From Chromera velia (lineage: Eukaryota; Sar; Chromeraceae): a DNA stretch of 23,227 bases. Numbering within the stretch: position 1 is the first letter of the stretch; every line of letters starts with the position of its first letter. Below are positions 1 to 9,346 of the stretch, in pieces. Position numbers and translations under genes: made by a program. The stretch is from NCBI GenBank assembly GCA_018398765.1, contig JAHBMJ010002058.1, forward strand, positions 1 to 23,227, in the 5' to 3' direction. The notes under the pieces were generated by a model. That model was given only the letters and a program-made list of their open reading frames with translations. It was not told the origin of the DNA and did not search any database.

Positions 1-760
1 ATGAAGAAGAGGAAAAGGAAGTGCCATAAAGCTGAGTGATTGTCACCTCAATTTTGGTACGTGCTCTAACTTTATCGTATCAACAAAAAGTCATATGCAA
101 TTTCAAATCTATCAATTTTACGTTCTTAATCTCTATTAGTACTAGAGTGAGTCTCAGTGACTAGTGTATATACACTGCCACACAGGCATATTTTTTTTAC
201 GGAACTGATAAGTTATAATTTTATATATATTTTTTTAAATTTTTGAAACACACATCAGAAATGTTCTGATAACTATTGTCATGAGAAAAATGATCAGAGT
301 GACAGTAAGTCAGTGACTCAGTGAGGAACCCTAAGAGGTTAACCTCAAATCTTACCTCAAATATCAAATATTTGAGGTTGAAGCTCAAATCAAATCAAAT
401 CAAATCAAATCAAACATGGTCACTAATTATAGGTAGAAACAACTTCAAACAAGCAAAAAATTACCGAAAACATAACAAAACGATTGCAAAACTTAGTTAT
501 GAGAACTGAAAAGATATAAAAAATCATATTTTTCTTAGTATATAGACTATAAACATAATCAAACAAGTGGTTATATGAATTAAAAATGGCTTTTCATTAT
601 GCTTTGGTCGTTGATCTTTCATTTTTTGTAGATCATACCTAGTGTTACATATGTAAAAATCACGTGTTTACAGTGAAAAGTTTTAAATTTAGTGAGAAAA
701 CGACCTCTAGACATAAAAAGGTTATATAACCGATAGGTTAACCAAACCGAAACGCTTTTT
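1..760. other. AT-rich intergenic block, no gene seen
   Basis: This stretch is strongly AT-rich, with poly-T and TATATA runs, and is compositionally unlike the roughly 50% GC receptor gene. The longest reading frame is 62 codons of Asn/Lys/Ser-rich sequence built partly on a short pentanucleotide repeat. I see no splice-linked exons, tRNA or recognisable element. It is most likely intergenic DNA or degenerate transposon sequence. Confidence 0.6.
385..414. repeat. (CAAAT)n pentanucleotide microsatellite
   Basis: About six tandem copies of CAAAT lie inside the AT-rich block. Upstream, a tcaaatatt/caaatatttgagg segment carries related words, so the array may have grown from local sequence. Confidence 0.85.
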
Positions 761-849
761 GACAGCCAAGTCGGTTCAGTTCAGTTAATAACCTATTTCC
801 TATCCTTGGTCGTCCATGAAGATAAGTGCCAGTACACTGCTGAATCTCC

Positions 850-1896
850 TCATCTCTTCTCTTTCATATGACCTCGCCTGCCCCTGATGCACGCACTTGC
901 TGCCCGTAGGTGGGCAACTTGCAGCTAAGCTCAAATTCGGCCACACACCTTCCAATAACCCTGTCCCCACTTCTTACTTAACAGTCCAACCAGCCTACAC
1001 AGGAATGTATTGGCTTCCTTGTGGAGTATGCCATCAACCAGGCTCACCAGTGGGATGAAGTCGTATCCCCTGTCCCCATATGCCCCTGCGTGCTTCGTTT
1101 TCTTCTCTTAAGCTTAGAAATTAAGAAGGGACGGCGGTCCAGGGGGTATCATCTTTGGAAGTGGCACTGGCATATGGGTTGTTCACCCTTATGTCAAAAA
1201 TTGCTTAGCTGCCTCTGTCTAACGTACGCCTCCTGCACCTGGAAGTCCCCTTTCAGCCTTGGGCACCCCGGTACCTCCTCCTCCTCCCGGATGATGGGTT
1301 CACGACAATTCACTACCCCCGCTGGATACCGCTAGGTAGCTCTCGGCTGCAAGCCCAGCCTAGATAGCATTGACATCCGATTCGTTGTGGTGCAGGGTGA
1401 TAAACCCCCTCACCTTACAATTTAGGGCATTTTCTAGGTCTCATGCTTCTCCACAACGGCGGCCCTCGCATGTTTCGTTCTACCCTCGTAGTTCGGTCTG
1501 ATAGCGGATGGTTAGCGCGTCTCTGAACTCATCGGGGATCAGATTGGCATGTAGGGAGCTGAAAGGCATGACTAAGAGCCAAGCTGACTGTTTGCATTGG
1601 AGTGCTTCTCTTACTTCTTTTCCGTATCTGTCTGTTACTCCTGGGACGGCTGCTGTACTCAGTCTCTTCCACTCCTCTCGGACGGCCTGTCGGCGATAGG
1701 TTCGGTGCTGTTTGCAGGCCGCAGCGCTTAAAGTTTGAGCTGTGTGGGCTCCTCTATTTAGTTCCCCCCATATCAAGATCGTCTCAGTCACCACTTTGAC
1801 TGCTGCTCTTGACGTCTCAAACACTCTTCCCCCCTCCTTGTGGGGCTGGGGGATGGCTAGCCCATACCGACGTCTACATAAATTTTCAGCTTCATA
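850..1896 (-). pseudogene. Decayed non-LTR-type retrotransposon, C-terminal reverse-transcriptase region
   Basis: Read on the minus strand, this is a 5'-truncated and broken piece of a retroelement polyprotein downstream of the reverse-transcriptase core. In order I see a YGLAIPQP segment (near 1870), then ETSRAAVKVV, then a long intact stretch ending in LIPDEFRDALTIRYQ (near 1500). A C..xxC/LENALNCK..GFITLHHNE zinc-knuckle-like motif follows, then FDIRVNNPYAS (near 1195) and KKTKHAGAYGDRGYDFIPL with SLVDGILHKEA (1107-1030). The end is RAASACIRGRR (near 880). This order is familiar from LINE-like reverse transcriptases of protists and algae. Stops break the frame, starting with TAG at 1480-1482. 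The FDIRV segment lies in another frame, so at least two frameshifts flank it at about 1195-1215 and about 1110-1125. The RT catalytic core (the YADD-type motif) is absent. It is inferred to be dead. The family call is by recognition only. Confidence 0.72.
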
Positions 1897-2830
1897 CTAG
1901 TACTTCATATATGTACTTCTCGAGATCCACCGACCGGACTTTTTTAAAATGACTAGCAACTAGGCTAGCAAAATGGTAAGTTAAGTCGGTTCAAAAGATT
2001 TGGTTGAGTCCCTCTCCCTCGTTGAGTTTTCATTACCATTAAAACTTTTGAAAAAGGAAAGTTAAAATATATGTATAGTAACCAAACTTTTTTACCAAAC
2101 ATTCCAGTGATCATTCCACCAGACATTCTTAGGGCTGAATGAATGAATGAGTTAGGTTAAAGCCGGTAAGCCACCTCTCAGGCTCAGGCCAACCCGGCAT
2201 GCCATGCAGAAATTCGTTATGCAACCTAAATTCCATGGGGCAATCGGGCATTTGAAGGCTTGCAAAGCTAGGCGGCCCCTTTGCTTTAGTCTTAAGCACA
2301 CACGCCGGACGGAGGTGCCTCGGTCCTTGGAAAAGATAAAACCTCCGGCTAGTCCCACGGACATCAGTAGGGACATTCCCTAGTGGGCTCGGCTTACAGC
2401 TTAGCTATTAAACCAAAGTAAACTAACCAACTAAAGACCATGCATGATGCATGCATGCTAGCATGCATAACTCAGATTCTAAATGTATAGCTACAATTAT
2501 ATATGTACATATATATAGCTAGTCATAGCTAGTCATAAATACTTCTATACATACTACATGACTAGTTTAATTACTAGTAACTTCAGTCTAGTTCGGTTCT
2601 TAATTTATTTAGTTCATTTACTTTTGTTAGCTATTTTGTTGGTCCAACGTTGCAAATTACTACTAGTAAGTATAAAGTAAGTTTCAAGTAACTAAACAAT
2701 TAGTGTCAATTACTACTACTGTGACTACTGTCAATTAGACTAACTAAAAACCTTAAAGACCATACCCAGCAATCAATATAAGCTAGGATATAAGTATAAA
2801 CTCCTTTTTAATTTAATTGATAAGTTTAAT
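1897..2830. other. Intergenic, AT-rich, with GCATGC and CTAGT palindromic words
   Basis: No gene is supported here. A moderately GC-rich island at about 2150-2400 has a 74-codon minus-strand frame without recognisable motifs. From 2400 on the sequence is AT-rich and full of short palindromes such as TGCATGCA, CTAGTCATAGCTAG and ACTAGT. It could be degenerate transposon sequence upstream of the retroelement remnant, but nothing proves that. Confidence 0.5.
2439..2468. repeat. ATGCATGC palindromic cluster
   Basis: Thirty bases consist almost entirely of overlapping TGCATGCA and GCATGC words around a central ATGATGC and a CTAG. The cluster is self-complementary and could form a cruciform. It is probably a simple-sequence expansion. 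Confidence 0.6.
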
Positions 2831-3679
2831 GTTAGATAACCTTACAATTTTTTTACCAGTCACCTGTATTGACCTGAACGTACAAATCTGTAAGTCAAAG
2901 GCATGTACCAGTTGTACAACAAATTTTGTGTGGCGGAAACGATCTAATTCAAAGCTTTCTATTTTGAAAAGTGTCATGAAAATGTAGCGAACTTGCATGT
3001 AAAATGAAACACGGCCGGTGTTCATTGACCTTTTTTGGCCCGTGTTTACCTCAAAAGCACCCTTGGACGATGAGCTATTCATGCTTTGTAAACAGTCTGC
3101 CAATGACATGCCAAGCATGCACACACTTTTGCATCTTTTCTGCATGACTTCACCAGTTATGCTTCTACATGCATGTTGGCAGGTTGTTGGCTCAAGGACT
3201 ACATGGCGAGTAGACGAACGAGCACGAAGGAATGTTGATCTGGCAAAACGAGAAAGTTGAATGAGAGCCTGAGCAGAAAGACAGGAGAAACAAACGAAGG
3301 ATGAAAGGAAAGAGGGAAGACTGGGCACCATGGCAGGGACCCAGTCACTCTCCTTTCCCCAGCGCTTCTGTCGTTCACACGACAACTCGTCTTCCGAGTG
3401 ACACATCGTACATGAGGGGTAGTCTTTCGCGTGAATTTCCCCCTTTTTTTTCATCCGTTGTATTCAATCATTGACTCCGAGTCTTCTTCCCCTCTCTCTT
3501 TTCCCAAGGCACGCCTCCATGCTCCGTGCATGCTTGCTACTCGCCACAAGAATGTGCAGATGAAATTACGGCTTCTCTCTTGGATTTGTCTATTGTTTCG
3601 TCCTGCTTTGAAAAACAATTGAATTGCAACCGCTGACTGTCTGTTTTCATTTTTTTCTTTTGGTTCACTCACTCATGAT

Positions 3680-3745
3680 CGAGAGAGGAGAAAGAAAGGG
3701 AGAGGACAAGAAGGGGAGAAAGAGAAGAAAAGGGAAGAAAATCGG
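3680..3745. repeat. Polypurine tract
   Basis: Almost uninterrupted G/A on the plus strand (GAGAGGAG, AAAGGGAGAGG, AAGGGGAG words), hence polypyrimidine in a minus-strand transcript. It explains the overlapping low-complexity reading frames on both strands. Confidence 0.8.
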
Positions 3746-3837
3746 GACTCTTCCAAAACAGTGGGGGGACTCTCTGGGGTCTCCCTTGTCTCTCTCTGGT
3801 CGTTTGACCCCAAGATAAGAAGATGTTACAAGTAAAG

Positions 3838-3862
3838 GGAGACAGGAGACAGGAGACAGGAG
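3838..3862. repeat. (GGAGACA)n short tandem repeat
   Basis: Three and a half perfect copies of a GGAGACA heptamer lie in the 3' flank of the receptor gene. Confidence 0.8.
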
Positions 3863-4134
3863 TACATGAAAGCGACGACAAAATATAAAATACGAATGAA
3901 ACGATTCTTCGTCATTTGACTGCATGGTGCACGCTGCCATCGCTACACGATAATGTTCTCTTTTTGTGTTAGTTCCTCGCACAATCAAAGCAAGAGCCAC
4001 GACATTCCGATAGATATAAAAAAGGACGGGCCAAGCAAAACTTCATCAGCATGCCTCGACATTCATCTGTTCCCTCTACGCTGCCACGCCTTTCTGCATA
4101 TGCGGAGTCGAGTGAGAATATTCAATTCATGGGC

Positions 4135-4869
4135 TTAGTGGGGCATGTTTGCACCGTCGATCTCGTCTGCGATGTCTTCCAGCATCGCGTCCTCTGCCTT
4201 GCTGCCTTCGAGGAGAGCAGACTGGGAGTTGTTTAGGCTCCTGTTCCCTCCCTCCAAGTCCCTCACGCTCGGCTGGCCAGCAGACGCTGGCGCCCCCCCT
4301 GCCTGAGCTGCGGCAGCTGCCGCGACGCCCTGAGAGCCCATGGAGCCTGCGAAGGAGACTCGACCTGTGTTGAGTCTTCCCATCTGATGAGTGGGAGAGA
4401 CTCCCTCTGGGCGGGTGGAAGGGGAGATTCCTTCCTCCCCTGCCTTGATTGCCTCCTCTCCTTGTGCTGAGGTGATGGAGCCTCTCTTGACTCTATCGAG
4501 GATTCCGGAGATGGAGAATCTCCCTCCTTGGAGAGAGGCGCGGTTGCCGAGGTTGATAGAGGAGGGGTCGTGCTCGACGTCCAGCTGGTCGGACTCCAGG
4601 GAGTATTGGTGCTTAGGTACGATGGTGACTCTCTTGGAAGAGATGGACGAGTGGGCATGGCTGAGAATCGAACCTCTTGACTGTCTCATGTTCGAAGCTC
4701 TTCTGGAGTAGTTGAAAACAATCGAGTCATGCAGGAGGTCAACGGCATTCTGCATCGCGTTGCGGTCGTGGTCGTTGAGGGTGTACATAAACCCGACGAG
4801 CTTCTCGTGCTGGACCTTCGAGATGACACCGGCAGTCTGGAGGAGGGAGAAGGCCATCCCTCTGATTTT
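4135..4869 (-). other. Exon 26: cytoplasmic tail of the receptor
   Basis: This single 735-nt terminal exon encodes residues 1361-1604 and the TAA. The first 50 residues (KIRGMAFSLLQ ... DRNAMQNAVDLLHD) look amphipathic and helical. The rest is Ser/Arg-rich with basic-residue phosphorylation-like sites (RRAS 1416-1419, KRVT about 1439, KRGS about 1488). Then come a short Ala run (about 1543-1548) and an acidic end (EDAMLEDIADEIDGA). It looks disordered and regulatory. The acceptor is TACAG, preceded by a CT microsatellite in the transcript. Confidence 0.75.
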
Positions 4870-7800
4870 CTGTACAGACACAGACATACAAGAAAGAGAA
4901 AGAGAGAGAGAAAGAGGGAGAGAGATAAGGCCATGTTAAAGTCCTTTGCACCAATCACGGCTCGGGAGCTTTTCTGTTTTTTCAATAGGAGACTTGAGCC
5001 TCTGTTTTCCGTCCGTCTCCTTTTCATTCATTCATTCGTTGCCACATTCCTTCCTTTAGTCCTCCCTCCCTTCCTTCATTGATTCATTGATTCATTGATT
5101 CATTCATTCGTCCGTTCGTTCGTTCGTTCATGTCCTCTTTGCTCATATTGTTTCACACAGAACTCAGTGCATGATACATAAAACACGCACGCACCCGTTT
5201 GCGCACATGCACATGGACACCCACATAGAGAGAAAAGCGCGCTGCAGTACATGCATTGAGGCGGGAGGACTCAACTCACCGCATCTTTTTTCTCCTGGGT
5301 CCTTCTTCCTGGGAAGAGGACAGAACGAGAGATGTAGATGATCAGAAGTCCAGTGAAAGAGAAAGCCCCGATGAGGATCACGAGACTGAAATTGGACAGA
5401 AATTGGGGCTCCGAGCTGGGCGTGTACTGGTCCCCATAGACCTGGAGGGAGAGCGTGTCTACCTCCACGGTGCCTGCAGACAATCCACACGGAACAATTC
5501 ATCCATCAACATGCATCAATGGCTACCCTACAACGAAGGCATGGTCGTTCTTTCCGTACACTTCGAGATAGGACGTCTTCTTGACAAGATCGCACACATT
5601 GCATGTGCCTGCAGGTCTGCCGGTTGATTTGTTTGCTTGCTCAATGTTCACATGTTCTCAATTTCTGCCCGCCTCATTTGGCTATGTCTCATGACTATTC
5701 ATGCAGATCTTTTCTGACTTTTCCTGGTTTCCTCCCTCTGCGTCTTTCTGACCAACCTTGATACAGAGCGCCGACGAGGATGATGCAGATACAGGCGAAG
5801 GAAATGCCCACATCCAGCACGGTGTTGATCTTCGAGTTCCATGGAGCCAGTGCTCCTGTGCCCACCATAATGGCTGCAGCAGAGTAACAAGTTCCTTTGT
5901 GCAAACAAAAAAACTTCGACATACACTGTCGTTCTCAAATGAGGAACTGCGTTACTGCATCATAAAAGGAGATTAAAACGCTCCGTGCTGCCTGCGAGGC
6001 TGTACCACTAATGCATCCTGCATTGACAATCTCCAAAAGGCAAGCTGCGAAACCAAAAATTTCATTCGATTCAAATTCTTTCTGCCGTCTCAGCAACAAC
6101 AAAAGAACGTCTATTTTCATCTAAATAAGTGACTGACAAGAGATGAGGAAGAATTGCCAGCAGATCTGGGTTGCAGGCATATCGGGGAAGATCACTGGAG
6201 GTGCTGCGAGAAGGGCGGAGCGGGTTTGAAGGACGATCCCCCTGCACACTCACACACACACACAAACAATACAACGGTCGAAAACACCTGTCTTTTGCAT
6301 CGCTTTATGCACCGACTTTGCAGCATTGAAACAAGGGAGCAACAGCTGCGGCAATTTTGTTGTCTCTACGGCGGAAAGCAGGGCTGTCTCTATTGGTCTT
6401 TTGCTGAAGGGAGACAGAAAGGACCAGCCCCGTTTCAGGCAGAACGCATCAATCGGATCTGTGATGCATGAGAGATGTCTTTCGACATGTTTCTTGCAAG
6501 CCTGACTGACCAACCGACTGACCAGTAGTAGCGATCCGGTCTGAATCGGAGGAACAGGAACTTCAGGCGCGCGGCCCATCGGGGATCCTGAGAGAGGGCC
6601 GGTCCTCTGATGGTCGCGTAGATGAGAATCGTGTTCACAGCCACGATCCAGATCAGGACTCCAACTATGGCAACAGGCAGAACGCTCATCCATTCTTCCT
6701 GCATCCATGCAGTCATGCCCAGATGCACTCACTCACACACACTCATATTCACCCACACTGCGTGCGTCATTGACTCCACCGAGCCACTCTTTTCGCTACC
6801 CAGAAAGAACCCAAGAAAGGTCTGGGTCTTGCTCTCTATGCTGCGTAAAGAATGACCTCCTCTAGTGCCAAGTGCCGAGTCAGCCATTAGAAGCAAATGG
6901 GTGGATCTGAAGAAGGATTGACGAACCGACAGACTGCCTAACTGCTGACCTGGTAGCATTCGACAGCTGTGAAATCTCGGACTGTGCTGATACCGTTGGG
7001 GTTCCTACGGCAATTGAACAGTGAGAGGGTGACCTTCACAATTCCGATATACAGAATCGAAACACCCATTCCAGACGCGTTGATGCACAGGTCGATGTTC
7101 ATTGGTCCGCTCCTCATGAAGCGCTTCTGCGTGCGTCAAGCAACGAAGAGAGGGATCAGGAGCCACTCAAAAAGATGAAGCGACAAGGAATGAATGGGGC
7201 ACACTTCACAGAGATCACAGAGAATCAGAACACTCAAGCAGCCCTCTACCCCACCCCATGCAGGAATGAACGGAGTGAGTTGGCCGGTGTTCATGAAAAC
7301 TGGGGAGAAAACGAGATTGTGTTTGAAAAAAGTAAAACCGCTAAAAGTTAATTCGCCTTGAGACAGGCAGAACGCATCGACATAGACTGAGCCACAACAA
7401 AGAAAAAAAGCAAATGAATTGGTAACGGCACACACTATGTCCGCCAGACTGACTGACTGACCAATTTGGCCCATGTGATGATATGCCATCGCTTTCTGTT
7501 CTCCTTTGCGTACTTTTCCTCGACCAGATCTTGGTCTGGCTCCACGATGACTCTCTTCAGCAGAGGGTCTGCGAGGACTGTGATGCCGTACCAGAGGAAG
7601 ATGGACACCAGAAGAAGGAAAGGAGTCAGCGTGTTGGTAACCTGCATGAGAGAGAAATCACCAATCGTTCCGTTCAAGATTTTGGAGGCCGATATAACAG
7701 GAGAAGCACCAAGGGTTGCGGAACAAAACATCCTTCCTTGACGTAGAGCAGTAGCAGAGAAGGAAAAATATTGGATCTAGGAGAAGGCAAGGAAGGGACT

Positions 7801-9302
7801 TGGTAGCATTTCCGGTTACATGCATGAGAGACACACACAAAGAGAAAAAGGTCTCTCATCTCACGGACACGCAGACCGACCTGGTGGATCAGCAGACTGC
7901 CTCCACTCACGCAGTTTGCCTTGACTGCTGAGAGATCGAACACCAGAATGTCCATGCCGGAGAAAAGATTGCCCATCACGGGGGGCCAGCTGACAGCCAT
8001 TCCTGCAGGCACATACACGCGCACACGCAGACAGAGGGAGGAGGAAACGATCAGTGGAGGTGAGATCAGCTCTGATTTGTATACTTCTGAAAGACTTAGG
8101 ACGCGCATGAGGATACAGACAACGAAGAGGAGGTAAAACAGCGAAATTCTCTGCTACTTTTTCACAGCGTGAAAAAGATTCGTCCTCTGTCTGTTTGGTT
8201 CCAAGCAGCAGCATTATTTTATCCATACCATTCGGGGAAGGAAAGAGAAGAGCTAGCAATACAGAAAAACACCAAGCCGGAAAACTTGGACTGTCTGGCG
8301 ACTGGCACTACGCTATGCAACACTGACCATCGAAGACTGAAAGTGTCTGTCCGAATGAGAGCAGCAATGAGAGAGCTGTAGAGATCATCATTGTGCTCAG
8401 TGCTTTCTGAGACACCGGAGTTGACGAGGCCTTGTAGAGTGCGGGGCCGACCAAGGCGAAGAGGATGAGGAGGAGGAACACAACACCGACGTTCGTGCCC
8501 GTGTCACAAGGGTCACATTCAACCTGAAGAGAACCCCCCTTGGCGTACCCCGGCTTGCAATCACCACACGCGATTCCCTCTCTGTTTCCCGCACAAGTTC
8601 CTGGGAGGCCACCAGGACACGCGCCCGCCGGAAGGCAGGAGTAGATATCCATCTTTTGAAATGTCGCGTTGTCCGCAGGCGGCACGGCCCAATAACCAAA
8701 CTTCGTCTGCAGTCCGGCAAAGAAAAAAAAGAAGAGAGATGGGGCAGGCCAAGCGAAGGGCAGCGCACCTGCTGAAACATGCGCCGACGCAAACTTGAAG
8801 CGGTTTGCAGAGAAAGGAGAAAAACTGAGCAATGTGCAATGTCTGATGCTTCAAAAGACACTACGGCAACAACAACTGAATGGCGGATAGAGACGGCACG
8901 CATGAGAAGCAGACAACAGGGACGAACCGTAGGAATATCATTTCCTCCCGGGCAGTTGGCTTCAACTGGGCACTCAGTGCAGGTGTTGTTGAGTTTGTTT
9001 AGATAGAAACCCTCGAGGCAAATGCAATCAGATTCGTCGGTGGACGCGATATCGGTGGTGTTGTAGGTGGCAGCACACGAAGTGCAACTGTCTGCAGTTC
9101 CTGTTGCGTTTGCAAATGAGCCTCTCGAACAAGCTGTACAGCTGCCCTCTCCCTCCGCAGAGAAGAATCCTTGGGAGCAGGTAGAGCAGGAATCTCGGGC
9201 GTCGGTGGAAACGGTTCCTGCATACATCAACATGCGGATGAAGGGAGGAGAGGGGGGTGGGGTCACAGGGGTGGAGGGAGGGAGGGAGGGAGGGAGGAAC
9301 GG

Positions 9303-9346
<44 letters not shown>

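Larger units (their letters stand above)
2831..4134. other. 3' flank of the receptor gene, probable UTR plus intergenic DNA
   Basis: This lies downstream of the minus-strand receptor stop codon, so part of it is presumably 3' UTR. I see no AATAAA-type signal that fixes the poly(A) site. A 213-codon minus-strand frame (2813-3454) has no recognisable domain and no splice link to the receptor, so I do not call it a gene. Two simple repeats (3680-3745 and 3838-3862) are listed separately. Confidence 0.45.
5280..8490 (-). other. Exons 18-25: multi-pass membrane module, about 8 segments
   Basis: Hydrophobic segments lie at about residues 950-968 (VGVVFLLLILFALVGPALY), 982-1001, 1049-1068 (LTPFLLLVSIFLWYGITVLA), 1116-1141, 1167-1193, 1246-1262 (weaker), 1273-1294 and 1324-1345. 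Conserved-looking motifs are a WPP at 1009-1011 followed by MDILVFDL and a lone Cys; FNCRRNPNG near 1141-1149 with a following VECYQ; and LRFRPDRYYW near 1213-1222. From memory these resemble the membrane module found after GCC2/GCC3 repeats in many algal and oomycete proteins and in TRP-like families (PF06011-like). I do not see class C GPCR (7tm_3) hallmarks. Channel versus receptor function is unresolved. Confidence 0.65.

Noticed and set aside
2813-3454. 213-codon minus-strand open frame
   Set aside because: No recognisable domain, patchy Cys/Ser composition, no splice link and a position in the 3' flank of the receptor. Length alone is not enough.
4660-4690. tRNA-like TTCGATTC word
   Set aside because: It lies inside exon 26 in the coding frame, and no cloverleaf surrounds it.
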